Positions 42,678-52,124 of a stretch of DNA of 64,000 nucleotides are shown here, in pieces. The notes under the pieces were generated by a model. It made no database searches and was not told the origin of the DNA. It was given only the letters and a program-made list of their open reading frames with translations. Origin of the DNA: Providencia huaxiensis (lineage in GTDB: Bacteria; Pseudomonadota; Gammaproteobacteria; Enterobacterales; Enterobacteriaceae); the NCBI RefSeq assembly GCF_002843235.3, contig NZ_CP031123.2, positions 1-64,000 of the forward strand, in the 5' to 3' direction. Within the stretch, counting starts at the first letter, position 1; the number at the start of each line of letters is the position of its first letter. Both the position numbers and the translations under genes were made by a program.

Positions 42678-43901
42678 ATGAAACGCACATTTATTATGGT
42701 TTTGGATTCCTTTGGGATCGGAGCTGCACACGATGCACATAAATTTGGTGATGAAGGCTCAAATACGTTGGGTCACATTGCAGATGCTTGCGCACGCGGC
42801 GAAGCGGATATTGGCCGTAAAGGGCCTCTGCATTTACCGAATTTAACAAAATTAGGTTTAGGTAAAGCAGGAGAGGAATCAAGCGGTTCATTCCCTGCGG
42901 GCCTTGATCCTAAAGCAGAAATTATTGGCGCATATGGTTATGCGAGCGAAATTTCTTCGGGTAAAGATACGCCATCAGGCCACTGGGAAATTGCGGGTGT
43001 GCCTGTGCTATTCGACTGGGGTTATTTCTCTGATGAAGAAAACAGCTTCCCACAAGAACTGTTGGACACTTTAGTTGAGAAAGCTAACTTACCGGGCTAT
43101 TTAGGTAACTGTCATTCATCAGGTACAGTTATCCTTGATCAACTGGGTGAAGAGCATATGAAAACAGGGAAACCTATTTTCTATACCTCTGCTGACTCAG
43201 TATTCCAAATTGCGTGTCACGAAGAAACTTACGGCTTAGATAAACTGTATGAGTTGTGTGAAATTGCGCGTGAAGAGTTAACCAAAGGTGGTTATAACAT
43301 TGGCCGTGTTATCGCGCGTCCATTTGTTGGTGACAAGGCCGGTAACTTCACACGTACAGGTAACCGCCATGACTTAGCGGTAGAGCCACCAGCACCAACG
43401 GTATTGAAAAAATTAGTTGATGAAAAACAAGGTGAAGTCGTCTCTATCGGTAAAATTGCGGATATTTACGCTCACGTAGGTATCACTAAGAAAATCAAAG
43501 CCACAGGCATTGATGCGCTGTTCGATGCCACTGTTGAAGAAATGAAACTGGCGGGTGACAACACTATCGTTTTCACTAACTTTGTGGATTTTGACTCTGC
43601 ATATGGCCACCGCCGTGATGTGGCCGGTTATGCCGCAGCATTAGAATTATTCGACCGCCGTTTACCTGAGCTGATGAAATTAGTTAAAGAAGACGACATT
43701 CTAATTTTAACGGCTGACCACGGTTGTGACCCAACTTGGCCAGGTACTGACCATACCCGTGAGCACATTCCTGTGTTGGTTTATGGCCCGAAAGTGAAAC
43801 CAGGTTCATTAGGTCATCGCGAAACCTTCGCGGACATTGGGCAGACAGTGGCTAAGTACTTTGATTTGTCGCCGATGGATTATGGTAAACCAATGCTCTA
43901 A
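42678..43901 (+). CDS. deoB: Phosphopentomutase
   Basis: A 407-residue Mn-dependent mutase of the alkaline phosphatase superfamily. It interconverts (deoxy)ribose 1- and 5-phosphate, feeding DeoC. Metal motifs are [13 protein letters not shown] (Asp10), [11 protein letters not shown] (acceptor Thr, about residue 97), TADHGCDP and TDHTREHIP. It begins 53 bp after deoA with GCAGGAG upstream. Confidence 0.97.
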   Translation: MKRTFIMVLDSFGIGAAHDAHKFGDEGSNTLGHIADACARGEADIGRKGPLHLPNLTKLGLGKAGEESSGSFPAGLDPKAEIIGAYGYASEISSGKDTPSGHWEIAGVPVLFDWGYFSDEENSFPQELLDTLVEKANLPGYLGNCHSSGTVILDQLGEEHMKTGKPIFYTSADSVFQIACHEETYGLDKLYELCEIAREELTKGGYNIGRVIARPFVGDKAGNFTRTGNRHDLAVEPPAPTVLKKLVDEKQGEVVSIGKIADIYAHVGITKKIKATGIDALFDATVEEMKLAGDNTIVFTNFVDFDSAYGHRRDVAGYAAALELFDRRLPELMKLVKEDDILILTADHGCDPTWPGTDHTREHIPVLVYGPKVKPGSLGHRETFADIGQTVAKYFDLSPMDYGKPML

Positions 43902-43912
43902 CACCCATTACC

Positions 43913-44029
43913 CGTCATACTTTGAGCTGTAGCGGTGTTGGCTGCACAAAATCACCCTAATCACATACTGATGTATGCTCATAGGGATGATTTTCTTTGC
44001 CGCCTAGCTACAACTCAAATTATTTAGGG
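43913..44029 (+). repeat. ERIC-like intergenic repeat, copy 1
   Basis: About 117 bp, imperfectly palindromic, beginning CGTCATACTTTGAG and containing a central ATCACATACTGATGTATG hairpin. It is related to copies at 58462, 59589 and 62516 and lies between deoB and deoD. Confidence 0.75.
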
Positions 44030-44084
44030 TAATGGCGGGGAATTAAAAGTAATGGGCAAGGCTTTGCCGTCATACTTTTTTAAT

Positions 44085-44108
44085 AATAAGGTGGGAAACC
44101 ACCTTATT
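44085..44108. other. Stable GAAA-loop hairpin between deoB and deoD
   Basis: AATAAGGTGG-GAAA-CCACCTTATT is a perfect 10-bp stem with a GNRA tetraloop and no U tract. It is more likely an RNA stability or processing element than a terminator. Confidence 0.65.
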
Positions 44109-44145
44109 AACTTAAAAATATTTAATCATTTAAAGGGAAATAATC

Positions 44146-44862
44146 ATGGCAACTCCACATATTAATGCAGAAATGGGTGATTTCGCTGATGTCGTTCTGA
44201 TGCCAGGCGACCCATTACGTGCAAAATACATCGCTGAAACTTTCCTTCAGGATGTTCGCCAAGTCAATAATGTGCGTGGCATGTTAGGTTTTACAGGGAC
44301 TTATAAAGGTCGTAAAATTTCTGTAATGGGTCACGGCATGGGGATCCCTTCGTGCTCTATTTACGCGAAAGAGCTGATCACTGACTTCGGTGTAAAAGTG
44401 ATTATTCGTGTGGGTTCATGTGGCGCAGTTATGGATGACGTGAAATTGCGTGATGTTGTGATTGGTATGGGCGCTTGTACTGATTCACGTGTTAACCGTC
44501 AACGCTTTAAAGAAAATGATTTTGCAGCGATTGCAGACTATGACTTAGTCCATAATGCGGTTGAAGCGGCAAAAGCGAGAAACGTGAATGTCCGTGTGGG
44601 TAACCTGTTCTCAGCAGACCTATTCTACTCACCAGACCCTGATATGTTCAAAGTGATGGAAAAATACGGCATTCTGGGCGTTGAAATGGAAGCTGCGGGT
44701 ATCTATGGTGTTGCGGCTGAGTTTGGTGCGCGTGCATTAACGATTTGTACCGTTTCTGACCATATCAAAACTGGCGAACAAACTACGTCAGAAGAACGTC
44801 AAACCACGTTCAATGAGATGATTGAGATTGCACTGGATTCAGTGTTGTTAGGCGATAAATAA
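44146..44862 (+). CDS. deoD: Purine nucleoside phosphorylase
   Basis: A 238-residue hexameric phosphorylase that splits purine (deoxy)nucleosides. Family marks include [13 protein letters not shown] (~residues 20-32), [16 protein letters not shown], the phosphate site VRVGSCGA, and [10 protein letters not shown] plus TVSDHI near the C-terminus. It completes the deoCABD set, though separated from deoB by an ERIC-like repeat. A good ribosome site AAAGGG precedes it. Confidence 0.97.
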   Translation: MATPHINAEMGDFADVVLMPGDPLRAKYIAETFLQDVRQVNNVRGMLGFTGTYKGRKISVMGHGMGIPSCSIYAKELITDFGVKVIIRVGSCGAVMDDVKLRDVVIGMGACTDSRVNRQRFKENDFAAIADYDLVHNAVEAAKARNVNVRVGNLFSADLFYSPDPDMFKVMEKYGILGVEMEAAGIYGVAAEFGARALTICTVSDHIKTGEQTTSEERQTTFNEMIEIALDSVLLGDK

Positions 44863-44889
44863 TCGTTAGATGTTTTCATTATGCTATAA

Positions 44890-44916
44890 ATGCCACCGAT
44901 TGAGTGGCATTTTTTG
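44890..44916 (+). terminator. Terminator after deoD
   Basis: ATGCCAC and GTGGCAT (44890-44910) close a 7-nt loop, followed by TTTTTG. Confidence 0.9.
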
Positions 44917-44929
44917 TGAAATAAAAACT

Positions 44930-45250
44930 CTAAATCCCCGAAATGATCATGTCAACAGCCGAAATAATTTTTGCATGAACATTCGGGATGATACAGACGA
45001 GGTCACGTGGCTTAAGTTTATTAATGGAAATAGTGGTTATGGATTTAGTGATAATTACATGGTGAATACCATTAATATAAACCACAGGGGTTAGAGCCTT
45101 AACTTGTGAATTGTTATGCGATAATGGCGATATAGGCATGATAACACGTGAGTGATAGTCACTCAGTAGGTCATTTTGGATATCAATAAGATAAGGATAT
45201 TGGTCTTTCGACCTGATTGATTTATTACGATAAACAGCATATTGAGGCAT
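44930..45250 (-). CDS. ccdB: CcdB-like gyrase-targeting toxin, possibly attenuated
   Basis: A 106-residue CcdB homologue (QYAVYRNK, YPYLIDIQNDLL, LTPVVYINGIHHVIITKSITTI). CcdB of plasmid F poisons DNA gyrase, using its C-terminal WGI. Here the C-terminus is MIISGI, so the tryptophan is replaced by Ser, which may weaken or abolish toxicity. Its ATG overlaps the antitoxin stop by one base (TAATG), as usual for the operon. Family membership is clear; activity is doubtful. Confidence 0.85.
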   Translation of the reverse strand: MPQYAVYRNKSIRSKDQYPYLIDIQNDLLSDYHSRVIMPISPLSHNNSQVKALTPVVYINGIHHVIITKSITTISINKLKPRDLVCIIPNVHAKIISAVDMIISGI

Positions 45251-45438
45251 TAAATCACCCCATACTCATGATCATCAGTAAATAGCCCTGCTTGTTGTTC
45301 AAATTCATTAAAGTTATCAATGTTTGTTCTATTTTTTTCTTTCCATTTGGCGTCAGAGCTTTGTTTGATAGCAAGGGGGAAATCTTGTTGTAGGTTTGCC
45401 TTATTTTGCGTCTCAGTGAAATTATTTTGCGTTTTCAT
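45250..45438 (-). CDS. ccdA: CcdA-like antitoxin with atypical N-terminus
   Basis: A 62-residue protein. The C-terminal half (KWKEKNRTNIDNFNEFEQQAGLFTDD) matches the CcdA toxin-neutralising segment. The first ~28 residues (MKTQNNFTETQNKANLQQ...) show no ribbon-helix-helix pattern of the kind that binds the operator in CcdA. No missing RHH segment is found in the 80 bp upstream in any frame. It may neutralise CcdB without autoregulating, or be decaying. Confidence 0.72.
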   Translation of the reverse strand: MKTQNNFTETQNKANLQQDFPLAIKQSSDAKWKEKNRTNIDNFNEFEQQAGLFTDDHEYGVI

Positions 45439-45521
45439 GGGCTACCTAGATTAAGTGGATAAGATGGAGATTACTTTAAGGTAGCACCACTATGCTGGCA
45501 ACTACCATGGTCTTTTTAAGA

Positions 45522-46016
45522 CTAACTTTTTATCCGACTCATCATCACTGCATCAACATATTGCCCATCACGAAATGCATAATCTCTCATGCGGCCTTCT
45601 TGTTCGAAGCCAAACTTCTCATACAGCCCAACGCCACTGCCATTTGCTGCAAACACTTCTAGTTCTATGCGATGTACATTCAACCAGTTATCGCAGTAAT
45701 CCACCATCACTTGCATCAGTTGTGAGCCAATGCCTTTGCCTTGGTGGGCTTCACTAACGGTAATGCCGAAGGTGGCGACATGGCGACGACGCACTTGGCT
45801 TGGTTGGCTAATTACAAGCAAACCGACAACTTCCTCACCAATGGTGGCAACAAACTGGGTGACGAGAGGATCATTTTCCCCGAGGCGAGCTTCCCATGTT
45901 TTTTCTGTTGGGTAAGGCAGTTGTAAGGTGTTGGCATACGCAGAATAGTCAGCGTGCATTTTAGTGATGGCTGGTACATCGTCCAGCGTTGCTCTGCGGA
46001 TGGTTATGTTATTCAT
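45522..46016 (-). CDS. GNAT acetyltransferase, YhhY/AaaT-like
   Basis: A 164-residue GNAT enzyme. It resembles E. coli YhhY in ITIRRATLDDVPAITKMHA, ANTLQLPYPTE and the acetyl-CoA loop HQGKGIGSQLMQ. It also matches in DNWLNVHRIELEVFAANGSGVGLYEKFGFEQEG. YhhY acetylates amino acids such as Phe and Met, so a similar substrate is plausible. I chose the start at 46016 (MNNITIRR) because it aligns with the family; an ATG at 46031 is also in frame. Single gene, no obvious operon. Confidence 0.85.
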   Translation of the reverse strand: MNNITIRRATLDDVPAITKMHADYSAYANTLQLPYPTEKTWEARLGENDPLVTQFVATIGEEVVGLLVISQPSQVRRRHVATFGITVSEAHQGKGIGSQLMQVMVDYCDNWLNVHRIELEVFAANGSGVGLYEKFGFEQEGRMRDYAFRDGQYVDAVMMSRIKS

Positions 46017-46223
46017 TACTTTACTCATCATTGTCGTTTCTAGAATATATTAATCACATCAAAAACATATTATGTCAACTTAGCAAAGTCATATAAATCG
46101 AGTAGTAGCACTAAATTTTACTGATTGTATTTAAAAATTATTGAGGAAATCGCTATCTGATATCGAAAGCTTATTGGCTTATATATTATTTTTGTGTGTC
46201 TTACCTAAAATAGGAAACCTAAC

Positions 46224-47507
46224 ATGAAGATCTTTAAAGCCCTAAGACATCATGATCATGTTACAAAGCAAACGGACCCATCAATTTCACTGAGTGATAT
46301 GGTAGATAACATTATCAACAAACATAGCTTCTATGAGGGATCTAGCCATCTGATAATAGATAAAATAGTTAGTTTAAAGAATAGTACGAATGCTGATGGA
46401 ATGAAGGAAATAACAGAGGCATGGGGTAAAGTAAATAAGGCTAACGGAAAAGCGAAGTATAAAATTAATAAGTATTTTAATAAAGGTATCGAAGCAAGTA
46501 AAAATTATTTTTCTCTACCTCCTAATCAATCACTTTCTACTGGAAAAATCAAAATAGAGCAAAAAAAAGATACTCTTGATAAAAAGGTTATTCAAAAGTC
46601 ATGTAGTGGTGATTTACCTAATGGTTCAATAAAAAAAACTACGCCACTAGAGGGTAATGCTACAGATGATGTAATTATAAAAAAGATGAAACATTGTGAA
46701 AATGTGGTTGCTAAACTGGGGAATGAAGTGGTTGATGAGAAGGTAAGTGGTTTTATAAATGAACTTTCAATAAGAAAAAATCAATTAAACCAGCCGAGTT
46801 CAAGTGAAAAAGAACCTAAGTTTCAAAAAATCCTTGCTAGTCATACGATAGAGGAAGCGATTAAAATTAAAGTGCCTTTTAATGGAATCTCGGATAAGTC
46901 ATTAAGCTTGATTGAGTCTAAAATTAAGGCGAGATTTAATAAATTAAAGTCAAGTGAAACCCCCTATCTATTTGAAAAAGAAATGTTCGATGCACAGAAA
47001 ATACTAAAAAAATACGACAATAAATTGGTTTGTGAAAAAATAAATAATATTATCAATAAATTTTTAGACAGAAATGAATTATATATTAGAGAAAATAAAG
47101 TTCCGATGGACCGAATCTGGTGTGCCATAAATTCCGTGAGTTCATTACAGGATATTACACCACGTAAATACAATGAATTTAAAATGGCAATTATAGATTA
47201 CTTGAAAAAAGAACCAATTGAAGATATTTTTGAGTCTTCATCCGAGTTAATACGAAAAGTATCACGTTATACTCATAAAAACATTGCTGATAAGGTTAAT
47301 AATTTCATAAACGTTTATTCAATGGATAGAGTGAAAGAATTGAAGGGAAATGAAAAATTCAGTGTTGCAAGTAAGATAGAGTTATTGGAACCTGAAAAAA
47401 ATAGAGATCCAGAAGAGTTAATGAAGGATATGAGTTTAAAAAAAATAGTTTCACATGTATTCAGTCGAATGATTAATAATATACGAAGGCTATTTTCCAA
47501 AAATTAA
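46224..47507 (+). CDS. AT-rich, lysine-rich orphan protein
   Basis: A 427-residue protein I do not recognise. It is very rich in Lys, Asn, Ile and Ser and highly AT-rich compared with neighbours, a sign of foreign origin. There is no signal peptide or membrane segment. Repeated helical segments share a pattern of the kind K..N.....KVNNFIN / KINNIINKFLD / EKVSGFINELS. This suggests three or four degenerate repeats of a helical unit (~residues 160-185, 265-290, 350-375). The C-terminus is basic (MINNIRRLFSKN). A secreted effector is possible but unsupported. Confidence 0.6.
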   Translation: MKIFKALRHHDHVTKQTDPSISLSDMVDNIINKHSFYEGSSHLIIDKIVSLKNSTNADGMKEITEAWGKVNKANGKAKYKINKYFNKGIEASKNYFSLPPNQSLSTGKIKIEQKKDTLDKKVIQKSCSGDLPNGSIKKTTPLEGNATDDVIIKKMKHCENVVAKLGNEVVDEKVSGFINELSIRKNQLNQPSSSEKEPKFQKILASHTIEEAIKIKVPFNGISDKSLSLIESKIKARFNKLKSSETPYLFEKEMFDAQKILKKYDNKLVCEKINNIINKFLDRNELYIRENKVPMDRIWCAINSVSSLQDITPRKYNEFKMAIIDYLKKEPIEDIFESSSELIRKVSRYTHKNIADKVNNFINVYSMDRVKELKGNEKFSVASKIELLEPEKNRDPEELMKDMSLKKIVSHVFSRMINNIRRLFSKN

Positions 47508-47537
47508 TGGTTAATTTTATTTATGTGAAAATAGACA

Positions 47538-47569
47538 AATTAGCCCGTTGTATTTACGGGCTAATTTTT
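47538..47569. terminator. Bidirectional terminator between the orphan gene and pqqL
   Basis: AATTAGCCCG (47538-47547) pairs with CGGGCTAATT (47557-47566), followed by TTTA. The complementary strand has an A/T-rich flank suitable for the convergent pqqL operon. Confidence 0.85.
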
Positions 47570-47576
47570 ACTCATA

Positions 47577-50366
47577 TCAAGGCGTCATCATAAATACTTT
47601 TGAATTTTGCCCTAAGTATTGACGAGCCAAGCGGTTAATATCTTCAACCGTTAACTGGCGAATAATATCTTGCTCTTGGTTTAAACGCTGATATTGCCCA
47701 TCATCGCTGGCAATCTGCGCTAGAGCCTCAGTCCAATAGCTTGAACTATCCGTCACTTGTGAGTTCTCTGTTAGCCAAATATTTTTCGCTTCGGTTAGCT
47801 CTTTTTCACTCACACCTGTTTGACGAATTTGTCCAATCGTTTTTTGGGCGATTTGCGTCATTTCTTCGGCTCGTTCAGGTGAGGTGGTGAAATTCAAGCG
47901 AGCGAGGTAATAAGGTTGCGGTTTCTTCGCTAACATCTGCGAGAAGCCTAATGCATAAATGCCGCTGGCTTTTTCACGTAATTCACCGCGCAAACGCTGA
48001 CTCACAATGGTATCAATAAGTTGAATAGCTAAGCTGTCTTGCTGGTTCCACACTGCAGGTGAAGCGAATTGAATGCTTACCATGCTTTTATCACTGCTGC
48101 TGATGGGATAAGTTTTATTAAAGCTGGCCATTTTGGGCATGATCCCTTGGTCGTGGGATACCAGTTTTTGGTTACTTTGTGGCAGTGATGCAACCCATTG
48201 CTCTAACAGCGGTTTTAGCTCACGGCTATTCATTGCACCTGTAATGACCAGTGTCATATCTGCTGTTGAGGTGAGTAATTGACGGTTGGCTTGTTGTAAC
48301 TGCTGAGCCGTAAATTGTTGCCAGCTACCCTGTGGATTGATCACTAAAAATTCACCATGGGTATAGCTTTCTTGATTGATATTATCAAGGAACGTGCGTT
48401 CTACGGGGGTTTTGGATAAGTTTAAAGCAAACGATTGTTTTTGTTGCTCTAACTTTTCACCACTAAATTGCGGCGCTGTTAGCTTCAGGTTGAGTAGCTG
48501 TAGAGCCGTTTCGAGGTTATCGGCAGGGGTTTTCCCACGAAAACCATGCGTGAGCAATTCACTGTATGGGCGAACGCTAATTTGGTTTTGCTTTGCCAGC
48601 AGAGCCAGATCGCGAGCGCTGTAGTTTCCATAACCGCTGCTTTCCGGTAATTTTAATGCCCAGTCGGTTAAACCTGCCGTTTGCAGCGTTTCTAACGAGC
48701 GGCCGCCCGGTAATTGCAAGTTAAATTGAATGTCATCTTTCAGGTTTTTATCTGTTTTAACAATCACCTGAATGCCGTTGCTTAATGTCCAATGTTCCGT
48801 TTTTTCAACGGGCAGCTTAGATTGCTCAACAATACTACCTTTTATGGATTGAGGTAATTGCAATTGAATTGCTTTGGAGCGCAGTGTAAATGGCCCCGGT
48901 GTGCTTTGGCGTATTTTAAGCCATTGTTGATTAAATGCCGATTTATCAATTGCCGCGGCATCAGTATCGGGGCCAATTAATGCTAAACGTGGGGACGCGG
49001 TTTGTAGGAATTTAGCGACATGCTGTTGTAAGTCCTGTGGCTTAACGGATTTCATCAATTGGTAGCTGTTATCTAACTGTTGGCGTTTGTTCCACATTGG
49101 CATGTCATATTCAAGCGCGGTTGTCAGCTGTCCTGCTAAATATTCATTACTATAACGTTGCTCTGAAGCAGCTTGCAGGCTGAATTTCTTCAACATCGCT
49201 TGCTTTGCTGAATCAAGTTCTTCTTGGGTAACTGGCTCAGTGGCAAGGCGCTGTAGCTCTGTGAATAAAATCTCGGTGGCACCTTGGTAATCATTACCTT
49301 TCGGGTGGATAATCATCAACTGTTGTAAGCGCTGGTTATCTAACATTGCGCCTTGTTCATTGATGCTAATTGACGGCAAAATACCGTTATCCACCATAAC
49401 GGAAAAACGTTGATTTAAAATGGCTAACCAGAGGTTATCCAGTAAATCGTCTGACTGCCCTAAGCGTGTATTTAGCGGTGCGCTAACATCTTTTTGTAAG
49501 GCGAATTGCACATAACGCGCCCCTTGCTCTTTATCAAACACACCTTGCACTAACATATTGGTTGAATGGGCAAATTGCTTCCATTGCGGGTTATCTTCTG
49601 CCACTTTTTCGGGCTTAGGGAGTGCAAATAAATTATCAACCTGATTGCGTACTGATGAGCTATTGAAGTCACCAATAATCAATAGTGACATCCGCTGAGG
49701 TTGGTACCATGTTTGATAATAATCTTTTGCCTGCTCAATCGGGGCATGACGTACCACATCTAATGAACCAATGGGGTTGCGATCGACATAACGGCTACCG
49801 TGGTAACGTAATTTTTCTAAACTATCGTTGATGCGATAGCCCATCCCTTGGCGTAAGCGCCACTCTTCGACAATCACAGGGCGTTCTTTTTCAAAGGCTT
49901 CTTGGTCAAATGTCATATTTGACGCCCAATCTGCCATTACCTGTAAGCCAGTGGCGACTTGTGCTGCTGTAGCCTCAGGGAGTGATAATTTATATAGCGT
50001 GGAATTTAAACTCGTAATGGCATTCACATGGCTACCGAGTTTAAGCCCTTGGTGTTCAAGCTGTTTGAACCCCGTTGTTCCCGGAAAATGTTTGGTGCCT
50101 TTAAACGCCATATGTTCAGTAAAGTGCGCGAGACCAAGCTGTTGTTCATTTTCTTGTAATGAACCGCTACTGACCAATAAACGCAGTTCAACCCCGGGTT
50201 GATTACGTTGTAGAAGGTAAACTTGCAGCCCATTTTCGAGTTGATAGTGCTGAAGGTCACCGCGTACGGGTAATAGTGAAGTTGAATTTTTGCTCACAGA
50301 TGTGCTGCCTGCGCAGCCAGCGAGCAGAATACCAATCAGTGTGGCAAAGGTAATTTTACGAAGCAT
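47577..50366 (-). CDS. pqqL: PqqL-like M16 zinc protease, lipoprotein
   Basis: A 929-residue pitrilysin-family protease. The signal peptide ends in a lipobox LAGC (about residue 18), so it is probably membrane-anchored in the periplasm. The inverted zinc motif is HFTEH (about residues 82-86), with the downstream Glu in VIVEEW. Two M16 repeats occur in one chain. E. coli PqqL and Pectobacterium FusC degrade imported host proteins for iron, and the neighbours here fit that role. The start overlaps the yddA stop by 11 bases. Confidence 0.92.
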   Translation of the reverse strand: MLRKITFATLIGILLAGCAGSTSVSKNSTSLLPVRGDLQHYQLENGLQVYLLQRNQPGVELRLLVSSGSLQENEQQLGLAHFTEHMAFKGTKHFPGTTGFKQLEHQGLKLGSHVNAITSLNSTLYKLSLPEATAAQVATGLQVMADWASNMTFDQEAFEKERPVIVEEWRLRQGMGYRINDSLEKLRYHGSRYVDRNPIGSLDVVRHAPIEQAKDYYQTWYQPQRMSLLIIGDFNSSSVRNQVDNLFALPKPEKVAEDNPQWKQFAHSTNMLVQGVFDKEQGARYVQFALQKDVSAPLNTRLGQSDDLLDNLWLAILNQRFSVMVDNGILPSISINEQGAMLDNQRLQQLMIIHPKGNDYQGATEILFTELQRLATEPVTQEELDSAKQAMLKKFSLQAASEQRYSNEYLAGQLTTALEYDMPMWNKRQQLDNSYQLMKSVKPQDLQQHVAKFLQTASPRLALIGPDTDAAAIDKSAFNQQWLKIRQSTPGPFTLRSKAIQLQLPQSIKGSIVEQSKLPVEKTEHWTLSNGIQVIVKTDKNLKDDIQFNLQLPGGRSLETLQTAGLTDWALKLPESSGYGNYSARDLALLAKQNQISVRPYSELLTHGFRGKTPADNLETALQLLNLKLTAPQFSGEKLEQQKQSFALNLSKTPVERTFLDNINQESYTHGEFLVINPQGSWQQFTAQQLQQANRQLLTSTADMTLVITGAMNSRELKPLLEQWVASLPQSNQKLVSHDQGIMPKMASFNKTYPISSSDKSMVSIQFASPAVWNQQDSLAIQLIDTIVSQRLRGELREKASGIYALGFSQMLAKKPQPYYLARLNFTTSPERAEEMTQIAQKTIGQIRQTGVSEKELTEAKNIWLTENSQVTDSSSYWTEALAQIASDDGQYQRLNQEQDIIRQLTVEDINRLARQYLGQNSKVFMMTP

Positions 50367-52062
50367 ATTCAGGCGTTCCTGTATTTAAGAATTTTTCACT
50401 CGCAGGTTCCACGAGTAATATGTGTTGTTCCGCAAATTGAGTCACGAAGCTCTGATGGCTAACCAAAACAATGGCGCTGTCATGTAATTCAGCTTTCAAT
50501 AAAGCGAGCAGCTCTAGTGCGCTAGTTTCATCAAGGGCTGAGGTCGTTTCGTCTAATAAAAGCAGTTTTGGCCGGTTGAGTAATAAACGCGCAAACATAA
50601 TGCGCTGCTGTTCTCCACCAGATAAACGGTTATTCCAATCGGTTTCGAGTGCTAATTGATGATGCAGCTTTTCTAAACCGACTAACGTCAAGGCATATTG
50701 AAAATCTCGTTGGCTGAATTGGGACGCCGCTTTGGGATAAGCCAATAAGCTATCAAGCCGACTAATGGGTAAATAGAGGCGCTGTGGGATCCACATGACT
50801 TTTTCTGTTCGGCTGATAGTCCCGTTGAAGAAAGGCCAATGCCCGCTGAGTGTGCGTAATAAAGTCGATTTACCAACACCAGAACGGCCACTAATCAAGG
50901 TTAGTTCGCCTTGTTTGGCGGTTATATTCACGGAATTAATTAAGCAGCGGTTGTCAGCAGTAGAAACGGACAATTTAGCGACCAGAGGTGGCGATTTTTC
51001 GTCGATAGTCACCACGGCTTTGTTATCGTTTTCCAATAAAACCACAAAATTATATAAACGCGATACTGTTGCTTGCCATGCGGCAATTTCTTTATAAGCA
51101 AAAATAAACCAGCCCAATGAAGTGGCAACACTGGTAAAAGCTTGGCGTAGCTGCATTAATCCACCTAACATAATTTCACCCGCAAGGAATTTAGGCAGTG
51201 CGAGTAATACAGGCGCTAAAGCGGTAACTTGCTGGTAACCCACTGTATAGAAAGATAAATTTCGTTCACAACGGATCAGACGGTTCCAGTTGGCGATGAT
51301 TTCTCCAAATCGCCCCATTAGCTCTTTTCTGTCTTGGGTTTCGCCACGCTGCCCCGCAATGGCATCACCGTGTTGGCGGCAATTAATTAGCGAGCTACGG
51401 TAATCCGCTTCGCGGCGCTGTTTATCCATATGCAAGCGACGTAGCGGAAAACCTATCCATTGGGTAAGCGCAATACCAATGAGGGTGTAGATGATACAAG
51501 CCCAGAACATATAACCGGGGATGGTCCAGTCGCTATCGGCAAAATTAAACGACAGGCTGCCAGACAATGTCCAAAGAATGGCGGCAAATGAAATCAGCGT
51601 TAGCATTGAGTGGAGGAATGTCACCACTAAATTTAATGTTGATTCAATCAGTAAACGGATATCTTCAGCGATACGTTGGTCTGGGTTATCGGGTTCTTGA
51701 GACGTTAATCTTAAGAGGTAATGTTTGCTGTTGGGCGATAACCAACGGCTGAGTACTTGCTCAGTCATGCCTTTGCGCCAGCGGATAATGAGCATTTGTT
51801 TTAGGTAATTACCCATAACAACGACAAATATCAGCCCACTGACTAAGACAACAAAGTATTGCAATAAGCCATACAGCGCTTGGCCGTCGAGTTTTTGTAG
51901 GGCGTTATAGAAATCCCCATTCCACATGTTCATTTTGACGTTGAACCAGACGGATGACAACGTGAGCCCAAGCGAGGCAAACAGCAGTATCCAGCACAAA
52001 AGGGCAGCACGCTGCCCCCAAAAAGGTTTTACTAAATAGAAAAATTGTTTCAGTGTCTTCAT
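50356..52062 (-). CDS. yddA: YddA-like ABC transporter (fused membrane and ATPase domains)
   Basis: A 568-residue half-transporter. The membrane part spans ~1-330 with about six helices. The ATPase has Walker A SGRSGVGKST, signature LSGGEQQR and Walker B LLLLDETTSALD. It resembles E. coli YddA and Pectobacterium FusD, associated with the M16 protease and receptor of the iron-protein uptake cluster. Substrate unknown; export of degradation products has been proposed for FusD-type proteins. It is between yddB and pqqL, as in E. coli. Confidence 0.9.
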   Translation of the reverse strand: MKTLKQFFYLVKPFWGQRAALLCWILLFASLGLTLSSVWFNVKMNMWNGDFYNALQKLDGQALYGLLQYFVVLVSGLIFVVVMGNYLKQMLIIRWRKGMTEQVLSRWLSPNSKHYLLRLTSQEPDNPDQRIAEDIRLLIESTLNLVVTFLHSMLTLISFAAILWTLSGSLSFNFADSDWTIPGYMFWACIIYTLIGIALTQWIGFPLRRLHMDKQRREADYRSSLINCRQHGDAIAGQRGETQDRKELMGRFGEIIANWNRLIRCERNLSFYTVGYQQVTALAPVLLALPKFLAGEIMLGGLMQLRQAFTSVATSLGWFIFAYKEIAAWQATVSRLYNFVVLLENDNKAVVTIDEKSPPLVAKLSVSTADNRCLINSVNITAKQGELTLISGRSGVGKSTLLRTLSGHWPFFNGTISRTEKVMWIPQRLYLPISRLDSLLAYPKAASQFSQRDFQYALTLVGLEKLHHQLALETDWNNRLSGGEQQRIMFARLLLNRPKLLLLDETTSALDETSALELLALLKAELHDSAIVLVSHQSFVTQFAEQHILLVEPASEKFLNTGTPEYAS

Positions 52063-52124
52063 GACGTTTTATTCATTTGTTGTTTTAATTGTTTAACGAG
52101 TTTTATTGCTCACATTGCTGGGAA

